A stretch of 64,000 nucleotides of DNA from Lachnospiraceae bacterium (GTDB lineage Bacteria; Bacillota; Clostridia; Lachnospirales; Lachnospiraceae): positions 89,675-153,674 of the forward strand of contig CAJTEW010000007.1 of NCBI GenBank assembly GCA_910575605.1. The letters are read 5' to 3'. The first letter of the stretch is position 1. Each line of letters starts with the position of its first letter. Of this stretch, positions 53,501 through 60,794 are shown one piece after another. Under the pieces are notes generated by a model that did not search any database, was not told where the DNA came from, and saw nothing but the letters and a program-made list of their open reading frames with translations. A program made the position numbers and the translations under genes.

Positions 53501-53876
53501 ATCTTCCTTTACTTAATGCAGGCTGGTTCATATGCTCCAGTATGGACATCACATGAAGTACCTGCTGTTCGTTTGCAGTATTATACAGGAAATCTGCACT
53601 GTACGCTCCCTCTGCAAAAGCAACGCCGTCTGCTTCTTCCATCGCACGCACATCTTTTTCTGTAACGCCAAAGGTACTTATAGCCTTTATATCCATCAGC
53701 CTGCTGTCATCAAAATAAGAGTCGCCAGAAAGCCGCATATCCGGCTCTGATGCACGGATTCCCGAAAAAAACGCAACACCCAGCGCAACAATAAAAAGAA
53801 TCGACAGGAATCTTCCCGGACTCTTTTTTATTTCCATATAAAAATCTTTTCTTGTCGGCTTCACTGTCTTTTTCAT
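50514..53876 (-). CDS. ABC transporter permease with FtsX domains and long coiled-coil insert
   Basis: A 1120-residue permease. TM1 is at about 20-40, and a long extracytoplasmic section follows. It includes a Glu/Ala/Lys-rich coiled coil from about residue 245 to 555 with repeated NAAEEKL- and KAQYENG-type heptads. Three TM helices with an FtsX domain begin near 590, a fourth helix precedes a second periplasmic-type domain, and a C-terminal FtsX domain lies at about 985-1110. Such proteins work with a MacB/LolD-type ATPase (gene at 53886-54590, 9 nt upstream) in export or mechanotransmission. The substrate is not known. Confidence 0.88.
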   Translation of the reverse strand: MKKTVKPTRKDFYMEIKKSPGRFLSILFIVALGVAFFSGIRASEPDMRLSGDSYFDDSRLMDIKAISTFGVTEKDVRAMEEADGVAFAEGAYSADFLYNTANEQQVLHVMSILEHMNQPALSKGRFPEKAGECLADDEGGFEIGDTIVLHSGTDDPVSDTLQTDTLQVVGLGNSPCYLSYGRGSATVGDGSISAFLLVPEETFAMEVYTEVYLKVEGAEELVAFTDAYDERIEEVLENVEKITGERAEARRQEIIDEAKEELNKARQELADGKAEADEELADAAREIKEAEEKLAEAKEKLADGRIQIENARTTLITKQAELDDARAQYASGLQQLSEGRSQYEDGKAQYENGKAQFEAEKPGAEAKIEEGRQGLVIFREELDKGWAGAAQMEQQIADMEAAPLPPDDPGYDVWLGELEGLKIMAQETKNTLNGQESLYAENAAELAAAEEKLNAAEEKLIQTKAGLDAAEAELNAAEEKLSGVPSQLDLGQAQIHSGWSELYAKEAELNSGESEITENEGKLADAKKEYEEGKKEAEAEIEDAEQEIEEAEEELLDIALPKWYVYDRSTLIEYSGFGENAERLGAIGSVFPVLFFLVAALISLTSMTRMVEEQRTSIGTMKALGYSKAAIVSKYMGYALLATAGGSIIGVLIGEKVLPYIIVYAYGILYRHLPAILVPYQWSYAVIASGAAVFCTMFATFMACYRELEAQPAVLMRPPAPKNGRRVFMERIGILWRRLNFTWKSTIRNLMRYKKRFFMTIFGIGGCMALMLVGFGLKDSCYEIAELQYAEIQFYDGSIFLESDVTEEQRQEIAEALGKEPLVTRFMDANMQNITLVNGKKERAAYSCVFENTEEIPQFVDFHDRKSKEPYILSDEGVIISEKTAKLLGADAGDTVEIKDEENGNKKVRVEHICENYMGHYIYFTPAYYEKVFGEKPEYNSMFFSVKEECTSKQMEEIGKHVLKMDGALSVSYTHDIEKQLDDMLRSLNLVIVVLIISAGMLAFVVLYNLNTVNIAERKRELATLKVLGFYNGEVAQYVYRENILLTFLGAIVGVVLGKFLHLFIIETVEVDSAMFGRNINLPSFLYSLLLTVGFSMLINGVMYFKLKKIDMVESLKSIE

Positions 53877-53885
53877 TTGTCATCC

Positions 53886-54590
53886 CTACCACTCTATTGT
53901 CTCAACCGAAACCGGATGAGAATTTTCCGTAATGCCGGATACCCGTCCGTTTTTAATCTTAATGACCCGGTCCGCCATAGGCGCTATGGCAGAATTATGT
54001 GTAATCAGGACGACCGTCATCCCTTTCTTTCGGCATGTATCCTGTAAAAGCTTAAGAATCGCCTTTCCCGTATTATAGTCAAGCGCTCCTGTGGGCTCGT
54101 CACAAAGGAGAAGCTTCGGATTCTTGGCAAGGGCTCTTGCAATGGATACCCGCTGCTGCTCGCCTCCGGAAAGCTGGGCAGGAAAATTGTCCAGACGTTC
54201 GCCAAGCCCAACCTCCTCCATGACCTCCCTTGCATTCATCGGATCCTTACAGATCTGAAGGGCAAGCTCTACATTTTCCAGAGCAGTTAGATTCGGAATC
54301 AGGTTGTAAAACTGGAACACAAAGCCAATATCATCCCTTCTATACGCAGTCAGCTGCTTCTGAGAATACCGGGCAATGTTCCTGCCGTCTACCAGAACCT
54401 GCCCCTTTGTGGCTGTGTCCATGCCGCCGAGAATATTAAGGACCGTCGTCTTTCCAGCCCCGCTTGGTCCAACAATAACGGCAAATTCACCTTTTTTTAT
54501 ATCAAAGTCGATTCCGGCGGCCGCCATAATCTCAACCTCACCCATTTTATATATCTTTTTTACATCCTTTAATGAGACAAAACCGTCCAT
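53886..54590 (-). CDS. ABC transporter ATP-binding protein (MacB/LolD type)
   Basis: A 234-residue ATPase. Walker A is GPSGAGKTT, the signature is LSGGEQQR, Walker B is [12 protein letters not shown], and the His switch is in ITHN. The Q-loop region [20 protein letters not shown] is typical of the MacB/LolD/FtsE group. I chose the ATG at 54590 (GGAGG 6 nt upstream) over one 11 codons earlier. It pairs with the FtsX-type permease 9 nt downstream. A leader hairpin (54625-54645) and a TATAAT box (54670s) lie upstream, but no convincing -35. Confidence 0.93.
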   Translation of the reverse strand: MDGFVSLKDVKKIYKMGEVEIMAAAGIDFDIKKGEFAVIVGPSGAGKTTVLNILGGMDTATKGQVLVDGRNIARYSQKQLTAYRRDDIGFVFQFYNLIPNLTALENVELALQICKDPMNAREVMEEVGLGERLDNFPAQLSGGEQQRVSIARALAKNPKLLLCDEPTGALDYNTGKAILKLLQDTCRKKGMTVVLITHNSAIAPMADRVIKIKNGRVSGITENSHPVSVETIEW

Positions 54591-54725
54591 ATGCTTCCTC
54601 CGCCCTTGATTTGCAGTACACACCCGGAAAACAAAAGGTTTTCCGTATTGCTTTCGTGAACATTATATCATCTATACCCCCAGAAAGAAAATGAATTTTC
54701 TATTAAACACAGACAAAAATGGCAG

Positions 54726-54764
54726 TTGACTTTATTCCCGATTTAGTGAATACTATTAATAGTA
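54726..54764 (+). promoter_or_regulatory. Putative promoter and palindrome upstream of the MalY-like gene
   Basis: TTGACT (54726-54731) and TACTAT (54751-54756) are 19 nt apart, slightly long. The perfect 14-nt palindrome TACTATTAATAGTA (54751-54764) covers the -10 and probable start, so it is a candidate operator. Ribosome site AGGAGGA follows at 54774. Confidence 0.5.
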
Positions 54765-54788
54765 CATTTTTTTAGGAGGAACCGCGCT

Positions 54789-55946
54789 ATGCCGCTAGTA
54801 AAATACGTTGATCGTAAAAACACAAACAGTAATAAGTGGGACGGACAAACCGGTATGTTCGGCGAAGAGGGGCTTCTGCCCTTATGGGTGGCCGACATGG
54901 ATTTTCAGGTGCCGGACTGCGTCATAAAATCTTTAGATGCGTATATATCCAAAGGAGTTTTCGGCTACTATCAGATTCCTGATTCCTATTACCAGGCTTT
55001 TATAAACTGGGAGAAAACGTATCATTCCTACGAGGTTCACAGAGAATGGCTCCGCTTCTCGCCGGGTGTTGTGGCTGCCTTTAACTGGATTACGCAGTTT
55101 ATCACAAAAAAGGAGGACGCCGTCATCGTCCTGACGCCGGTATACTATCCGTTTCTCCATGCAGTAAAGAACAATCGCCGCCGTCTGATTACTTCCGACC
55201 TGATCAATACAGACGGAGTGTATACCATTGATTTTCAAGATTTTGAAGAGAAAATCATAGAAAACCACGTGTCTCTTTTCATCCTCTGCTCTCCCCATAA
55301 TCCGGCTGGACGCGTATGGACGCGGGAAGAGCTGAAAAGGCTGCTTACAATCTGCCGGAGGCACAATGTATTTGTTATCTCTGATGAAATTCATCAGGAT
55401 ATTACCTTTAACGGGCACACACATATCCCATCTTTTACCGCAGGCGCTTATGATGATATGATGATTACGGTTACCGCACCTTCCAAAACCTTTAACCTTG
55501 CGGGCTGTCAGAATTCCGTCATTATCATCCCGGACGAAGCCCTTCGCAAAAAATGGGACGAATATATTACCGGAATCCGGATTTTAAACGGCAATGCTTT
55601 CGGATATATAGCTGCAGAAGCCGCTTACAGAGACGGCCGGCAATGGTTTGAAGAAGTGAGGGAAATTATTTACGGAAACTACCTATTTGTAAAAGACACC
55701 TTCGCAAAGGAACTTCCGAAGGCAGTTGTCTCTCCCCTGGAGGGGACCTATCTTTGCTGGATCGATATGAAAGCATATGTAAAACCGGAGAATATGAAAG
55801 AATTTATGCAGAAAAAATGTCGGCTTGCCCTGGATTACGGAGACTGGTTCGGCGGGGAGCGCTTCGCCTCCTTTGTAAGAATGAATCTGGCAACCTCCAG
55901 GGAAAATGTAGAGAAGGCTGTAGCCGCCATTGTCCGGGAAGTATAA
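54789..55946 (+). CDS. MalY/PatB-family aminotransferase (cystathionine beta-lyase-like)
   Basis: A 385-residue fold-type I PLP enzyme. The N-terminus PLWVADMDFQVPDCV is the MalY/PatB hallmark. The CSPHNPAGRVW and DEIHQDI motifs bind PLP, and the Schiff-base lysine is in APSKTFNLAG. Family members cleave C-S bonds in cystathionine or cysteine conjugates. AGGAGGA precedes the start. It stands alone on the plus strand, divergent from the ABC operon and convergent with the PurF paralogue. Confidence 0.9.
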   Translation: MPLVKYVDRKNTNSNKWDGQTGMFGEEGLLPLWVADMDFQVPDCVIKSLDAYISKGVFGYYQIPDSYYQAFINWEKTYHSYEVHREWLRFSPGVVAAFNWITQFITKKEDAVIVLTPVYYPFLHAVKNNRRRLITSDLINTDGVYTIDFQDFEEKIIENHVSLFILCSPHNPAGRVWTREELKRLLTICRRHNVFVISDEIHQDITFNGHTHIPSFTAGAYDDMMITVTAPSKTFNLAGCQNSVIIIPDEALRKKWDEYITGIRILNGNAFGYIAAEAAYRDGRQWFEEVREIIYGNYLFVKDTFAKELPKAVVSPLEGTYLCWIDMKAYVKPENMKEFMQKKCRLALDYGDWFGGERFASFVRMNLATSRENVEKAVAAIVREV

Positions 55947-55962
55947 AGAACTATTACAGATA

Positions 55963-56004
55963 ATGAAAAACAGTCCGTGTATGCATTGACATACACGGGC
56001 TGTT
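55963..56004. terminator. Bidirectional terminator between MalY-like and PurF-like genes
   Basis: AACAGTCCGTGTATG (55969-55983) pairs with 55990-56004 (15 bp, one G-T) around a 6-nt loop. On the minus strand it is followed by TTTCATTA, a fair terminator for the aspS-gatCAB-purF transcript. The plus-strand tail is weaker. Confidence 0.75.
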
Positions 56005-56031
56005 CTCCTATGAAATGATTTTCAATCTCTG

Positions 56032-57444
56032 TTATTCTTTCCCATTAAAGCAATAGGTACACACCTTACACGGTGCAATCCCGATGGAATCCAGCAGATC
56101 ATCCAGTCTGTGGAACCGAAGAGACGTAAAGTTCTGCTGCTTTCGGATGTCCTCTATCATCTGCGCATACTTGCAAGAGCATGGATCTGCATACTCATCC
56201 AGCACCTCCTGCGGACAGCCGTCGCCTTCCCGTTTCTTAATCGTCTGTCTCGTAATCAACTCCATCTCTGATTTAGAACGTGAAAAGTTCAGATATTTAC
56301 ACCCATAAAGGAGAGGTGGACATGCCGGGCGGACATGTACTTCCTTTGCACCGCTGTTATATAAAAATTCTGTCGTCTCCCGAAGCTGGGTGCCGCGGAC
56401 AATGGAGTCATCTATGAGCAGAAGCTTTTTATTTTCAATGAGAGCCTGCACCGGTATCAGCTTCATTCGTGCAATGAGATTCCGCTGATTCTGATTGGTC
56501 GGCATAAAGGAGCGTGGCCAGGTAGGCGTATATTTTATAAAAGGCCTTGCATAGGGAATACCCGACGCATTGGCATAGCCGATGGCATGGGCAATACCGG
56601 AATCCGGCACACCCGCAACAATATCCGGATGCACACTGTCCCCGTCGCGCTTTGCAAGCATACTTCCGCATTTATAACGCATCTCTTCTACATTTACGCC
56701 TTCATAAGAAGAGGTAGGATATCCGTAATATACCCACAGAAAAGAGCATATCCGCATTTCTTCTCTGGGAGCGCTTAACGTCTCCACACTCTCTGGTGTG
56801 ATGTACGCAATTTCAGAAGGGCCCAACTCTCTGAAATCTGTATATCCAAGATTGATATATGCATGGCTTTCAAAGGATATGCAGTACGCCCCTTCCTTTT
56901 TTCCTATCACAAGGGGGGTTCTTCCGTACCGGTCTCTTGCCGCATAAATGCCATCCTTTGTCAGAACCAAAAGGGTCATAGAACCTTCTACAAGTTCCTG
57001 CACATACTTGATTCCTTCTAAAATAGTATCTTTCTCACAGATTAATGCTGCCATCAGCTCTGTAATATTAATCTGTCCATTGGTCATCTCCTGAAAATGA
57101 GAACGAGCATTCTCATACAGCTCCCTCTGAATTTCTTCATAATTATTTACTTTTCCGACCGTTGTAATTGCAAAGCTTCCAAGCTTAGAGCGAATCAAAA
57201 GCGGCTGCGGTTCAAAGTCAGAAATACATCCGATTCCCAGGTGCCCTCTCATCTCTCCTACGTCCCGGTCAAATTTTGTACGGAACGGTGAATTCTCAAT
57301 ATTATGAATGGCGCGGTTAAAGCCTCCCTCGCCGTAAACCGCCATTCCTCCTCTCCTTGTTCCCAAATGAGAATGGTAATCTACCCCGTAAAACAACTCT
57401 AATACACAGTCTTCCTTTGATGCTACTCCAAAAAAGCCTCCCAT
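56032..57444 (-). CDS. Amidophosphoribosyltransferase (PurF) paralogue lacking the glutaminase cysteine
   Basis: A 470-residue PurF-type protein. The N-terminal Ntn-hydrolase half is recognisable (YHSHLGTRRGGMAVY, HLGIG), but the sequence starts MGGFFGVAS, so the Cys2 nucleophile that releases ammonia from glutamine is Gly. The phosphoribosyltransferase half keeps the PRPP loop LLLIDDSIVRGTQ, and cysteines in GCKYLNF and CKVCTYC match iron-sulfur ligands of Bacillus-type PurF. No upstream start restores a Cys. It is the last gene of the aspS-gatC-gatA-gatB transcript. It may use free ammonia or have another role; substrate and role are inference. Confidence 0.85.
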   Translation of the reverse strand: MGGFFGVASKEDCVLELFYGVDYHSHLGTRRGGMAVYGEGGFNRAIHNIENSPFRTKFDRDVGEMRGHLGIGCISDFEPQPLLIRSKLGSFAITTVGKVNNYEEIQRELYENARSHFQEMTNGQINITELMAALICEKDTILEGIKYVQELVEGSMTLLVLTKDGIYAARDRYGRTPLVIGKKEGAYCISFESHAYINLGYTDFRELGPSEIAYITPESVETLSAPREEMRICSFLWVYYGYPTSSYEGVNVEEMRYKCGSMLAKRDGDSVHPDIVAGVPDSGIAHAIGYANASGIPYARPFIKYTPTWPRSFMPTNQNQRNLIARMKLIPVQALIENKKLLLIDDSIVRGTQLRETTEFLYNSGAKEVHVRPACPPLLYGCKYLNFSRSKSEMELITRQTIKKREGDGCPQEVLDEYADPCSCKYAQMIEDIRKQQNFTSLRFHRLDDLLDSIGIAPCKVCTYCFNGKE

Positions 57445-57483
57445 GTGACTTCTCCTTTCTCCACAAGCATTATTGTCTTCGCT

Positions 57484-57513
57484 TATAACAGACAGCAGGC
57501 TCCGCCTGTTATA
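57484..57513 (-). other. Hairpin between gatB and the PurF-like gene
   Basis: TATAACAG (57484-57491) pairs with CTGTTATA (57506-57513), and an inner AGGC/GCCT stem lies inside. It overlaps the gatB stop codon and has no T-run, so it is not a standard terminator. It may set the relative expression of the two genes. Confidence 0.5.
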
Positions 57514-58939
57514 ATAGTTCCCTTAATTTCTTATGAACCATGCCAGGGTCCGCTTTCCCCTTCATGGCTTTCATAGTCTGTCCTACAAGGGCTCCGAGTG
57601 CTTTCTCCTTACCCCCTTTATAGTCTACTACAGCCTGTGGATTCTCGGCAATAACTTTTTGAAGGACTTTTAAAAGTTCCCCCTCGTCGCTCACGTTTCC
57701 AAGCTTATGTTCTTCTACATATCTATCCGGTTCCACGTCATCGGTAAATATTTTTTCAAATACTGCTTTTGCCACAGAGTTATTAATAATACCGCTTTCT
57801 GTAAGCTGAATAAGCTTTGCCAGATTCTTGGGCGAAAAAGAAATCTCCTCCGGTTCCATACCATATTCCTTTAAAAGGCGCATAGTTTCTACCATAAGCC
57901 AGTTGGACACTTTCTTTGGTTTTTTGCATATGGCAGACGTTTCTTCGAAAATGTCGGCCATATGTCTGGAGGATGTGATAATCTCTGCATCATACTGAGG
58001 AATATCAAACTCCTTTTTATATCTTTTAATCTTTTCATCTCTCATTTGGGGCTGGCGTTCCCTTATTCTTTCAAGCCATTCCTCACTGATAACAATGGGC
58101 ACAAGATCCGGCTCCGGAAAATAGCGGTAGTCTTTTGCATCCTCTTTGGAGCGCATAGCATAAGAGGCCTCCTTGTTATCATCCCACCGCCTCGTCTCCT
58201 GCACCACCTTCTTTCCCGCCTCCAAAAGTTCAATCTGTCGGGTCCGCTCCCCTTCAATTGCTCTGGCAATCGCCTTAAAGGAATTCAGGTTTTTCATTTC
58301 AGTCCTTGTTCTATACTCCTTCATCCCTGTTTCTCTTACGGACAAGTTGACATCCACTCTCATGGAACCCTCCTGAAGCTTGCAGTCTGAGGCTCCCAAA
58401 TACTGAATGATTGTCCGAAGCTTCTCTAGATATGCAGTCACCTCGTCAGAAGAATGCATATCTGGCTCCGATACAATTTCCACAAGAGGCACGCCGCTGC
58501 GGTTGTAGTCCACAAGAGTAGTATCGTCCCATTCATCATGAATCAGCTTCCCCGCGTCCTCCTCCATATGCATCTCATGTATACGAATTTTTTTCTTCGT
58601 ACCGCCTGCATCGATTTCCACATAACCGTTTTTTGCTATGGGCAGATAGAGCTGGGAAATCTGATAGTTCTGCGGATTATCCGGATAGAAATAATTCTTC
58701 CGGTCAAATTTACATACCCTTGTAATCTCACAGTTCGCAGCAAGTCCGATTGCTGCTGCGTACTCAACAACCTGTCTATTTAGCACAGGCAGAGCACCAG
58801 GCATTCCGGTACATACCGGGCAGGTATGTGTATTAGGCGTACCGCCGAACTCCGTACTGCAGGAGCAGAAAATCTTTGTTTTCGTCGCAAGCTCTACATG
58901 AACCTCCAGTCCGATTACTGTCTCATACTGCTTTGCCAT
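57509..58939 (-). CDS. gatB: Aspartyl/glutamyl-tRNA amidotransferase subunit B
   Basis: A 476-residue GatB. The N-terminal kinase-like cradle domain begins YETVIGLEVHVEL, and HTCPVCTGMPGALPVLN supplies two zinc cysteines; FCSCS gives the others. A C-terminal tRNA-binding YqeY-like domain ends DPGMVHKKLRELL. It phosphorylates and holds mischarged Asp-tRNA(Asn) or Glu-tRNA(Gln) for transamidation. Its start overlaps the gatA end by 17 nt, with GGAGGGAG inside gatA as ribosome site. Confidence 0.96.
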   Translation of the reverse strand: MAKQYETVIGLEVHVELATKTKIFCSCSTEFGGTPNTHTCPVCTGMPGALPVLNRQVVEYAAAIGLAANCEITRVCKFDRKNYFYPDNPQNYQISQLYLPIAKNGYVEIDAGGTKKKIRIHEMHMEEDAGKLIHDEWDDTTLVDYNRSGVPLVEIVSEPDMHSSDEVTAYLEKLRTIIQYLGASDCKLQEGSMRVDVNLSVRETGMKEYRTRTEMKNLNSFKAIARAIEGERTRQIELLEAGKKVVQETRRWDDNKEASYAMRSKEDAKDYRYFPEPDLVPIVISEEWLERIRERQPQMRDEKIKRYKKEFDIPQYDAEIITSSRHMADIFEETSAICKKPKKVSNWLMVETMRLLKEYGMEPEEISFSPKNLAKLIQLTESGIINNSVAKAVFEKIFTDDVEPDRYVEEHKLGNVSDEGELLKVLQKVIAENPQAVVDYKGGKEKALGALVGQTMKAMKGKADPGMVHKKLRELL

Positions 58940-60443
58940 TCTCTCTCCCTCCTTCCATTAAAGCCCTTTCCTCACCCTGCCCCTTTTTCACAAGATTTGG
59001 CCTCTCATATATCTTTGTCTGTTCATATGCATAAGCTGCACGCAGTAATTTTACTTCATCAAAACAGCTTCCAATTATCTGCATACCTACAGGAAGCCCT
59101 TTCGAATCTGTCCCCACTGGAATACTGATTCCCGGAAGTCCGGCCAGATTTACAGAGACAGTATAAATATCGCCAAGGTACATTTTCAGCGGATCATTTA
59201 AGCTGGCTCCAAGCTTTGGCGCTGTAGTAGGCGCCGCCGGAGCAAGAATAATATCATATTTTTGAAATGCCTTATCAAATGCCTGCTTAATCAGCGCCTT
59301 TGTCTTAAGCGCCTTCAGATAATATGCGTCATAGTAGCCAGAGCTTAAGACAAACGATCCGAGCATAATCCTACGCTTCACCTCCGCCCCGAAGCCCTCG
59401 CTCCTGCTCTTTTTATACATACTATGAAGCCCTTCATATTCCGGCGTACGGTAACCGTATTTTACTCCGTCAAAACGGGACAGATTGGAGCCAGCCTCTG
59501 CGGAAGCGATAACATAATATGCCGGTATCGCATACTTGACAAGACTTAAATCAAACTCTTCTACAATGGCCCCCTTTTCCTCCAGTACTTTTGCCGCATG
59601 CTGAATATGTCTCTCTACTTCCTTATCCAGTCCCTCTGTAAAATAGTCCTGGGGAATTCCAATTCTCATTCCCTTGACGTCATCCACAAGCGCACTTGTA
59701 AAATCATATGTTTCTCTCTGCATTGAAGTACTGTCTTTGGGGTCATGAGAAGCAATTACCTCAAGAATCACCGCACAGTCTGTCACGTCTCTTGCTACCG
59801 GCCCAATCTGGTCAAGAGAGGATCCATATGCAATCAGCCCATACCTGGAGACCGTTCCATAGGTCGGTTTTATCCCTGTCACACCGCAAAAAGAACTTGG
59901 CTGCCTGATGGAGCCGCCGGTATCCGAGCCAAGTGCGAATGCACATTCCTCTGCCGCCACTGCCGCGCAGGAGCCCCCTGAGGAGCCGCCAGGGACATGC
60001 TTGAGATTCCATGGATTTCTTGTCACTCCAAAATAAGAGGTTTCCGTGGTACTTCCCATCGCAAATTCATCCATATTTGTTTTTCCGATAATTACAGCGC
60101 CGGCATTTTCAAGTTTTTTTACTGCTTCTGCTGTAAAGGCTGGGCTGAAATTTTCCAGCATTCCTGAGCTGCAGGTGGTAAGCATGCCCTTTGTACACAA
60201 GTTGTCCTTTACTGCCACGGGGACACCTGCAAGAGGGCCAAAAAGCTGTTCTTTATCTATTTTTTTCTGGATTTCCCGGGCTCTTTTTAATGCTCCTTCC
60301 TGATCGACTGTCACAAAGCTGTGGACATCTGACTCCAGTCTGTCAATCTGCACGAGGTAAGCTTTTACAGCCTCCACAGCCGACAGCTCTCTGTTTTTAA
60401 TTCTTTCCCCCAGCTCTGCCGCTGTCATACTTGTAATGTCCAT
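58923..60443 (-). CDS. gatA: Aspartyl/glutamyl-tRNA amidotransferase subunit A
   Basis: A 506-residue amidase. The Ser-cisSer-Lys triad is seen as Lys in AVKDNLCT and serines in GGSSGGSCAAV and GSDTGGSIRQP. It hydrolyses glutamine and passes ammonia to GatB. A charged C-terminal tail (about 20 residues, GQGEERALMEGGRENGKAV) extends past the family's usual end because the gene runs into gatB. The ATG at 60443 follows AGGAGGAGG; an ATG at 60464 inside gatC is not needed. Confidence 0.96.
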   Translation of the reverse strand: MDITSMTAAELGERIKNRELSAVEAVKAYLVQIDRLESDVHSFVTVDQEGALKRAREIQKKIDKEQLFGPLAGVPVAVKDNLCTKGMLTTCSSGMLENFSPAFTAEAVKKLENAGAVIIGKTNMDEFAMGSTTETSYFGVTRNPWNLKHVPGGSSGGSCAAVAAEECAFALGSDTGGSIRQPSSFCGVTGIKPTYGTVSRYGLIAYGSSLDQIGPVARDVTDCAVILEVIASHDPKDSTSMQRETYDFTSALVDDVKGMRIGIPQDYFTEGLDKEVERHIQHAAKVLEEKGAIVEEFDLSLVKYAIPAYYVIASAEAGSNLSRFDGVKYGYRTPEYEGLHSMYKKSRSEGFGAEVKRRIMLGSFVLSSGYYDAYYLKALKTKALIKQAFDKAFQKYDIILAPAAPTTAPKLGASLNDPLKMYLGDIYTVSVNLAGLPGISIPVGTDSKGLPVGMQIIGSCFDEVKLLRAAYAYEQTKIYERPNLVKKGQGEERALMEGGRENGKAV

Positions 60444-60456
60444 TTCCTGCCTCCTC

Positions 60457-60750
60457 CTATCCAATCGTTTTAGGCACCTTAAAGCTATTATCCTTTTTTA
60501 AAGGTGCATTAGCAAGTGTATCCTCACTTCCGTCCCCATTTATAACAATATCCTCCCGAAATACATTTTTTACAGGGAACACATGGGACATAGGCTCTAT
60601 CCCCTCTGTGTTCAGTTCATTTAAGGTGTCAATGTAGTTCAACATTTTCTCCATGTCAGCCTTTGCATCCTGCTTTTCCTGCTCCGTTAATTCAAGCTGT
60701 GCAAGAATGCTGACATATTCGATAGTTTCGTCTGATATTTTATTTGTCAT
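60457..60750 (-). CDS. gatC: Aspartyl/glutamyl-tRNA amidotransferase subunit C
   Basis: A 97-residue GatC of normal length. It begins with two helices (ETIEYVSILAQLELTEQEKQ), contains the MLNYIDTLNELNTEGIEPM segment that wraps GatA, and ends in the domain with REDIV. It stabilises the GatA-GatB complex. It lies 44 nt downstream of aspS and 13 nt upstream of gatA. Confidence 0.94.
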   Translation of the reverse strand: MTNKISDETIEYVSILAQLELTEQEKQDAKADMEKMLNYIDTLNELNTEGIEPMSHVFPVKNVFREDIVINGDGSEDTLANAPLKKDNSFKVPKTIG

Positions 60751-60794
60751 TATTCATTCTCTCTCCTTTCAAACAACTGTCTTTTGCCCTTTCT

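Noticed and set aside
52893..53516. Open frame of about 200 codons on the plus strand within the ABC permease gene
   Set aside because: It is a Leu/Cys/Phe-rich shadow of the Glu/Lys coiled-coil codons on the other strand.
56032..57444. PurF-like gene considered a pseudogene because the catalytic Cys is missing
   Set aside because: The frame is full length, the PRPP and iron-sulfur motifs are intact and the ribosome site is good, so a functional paralogue is more likely.
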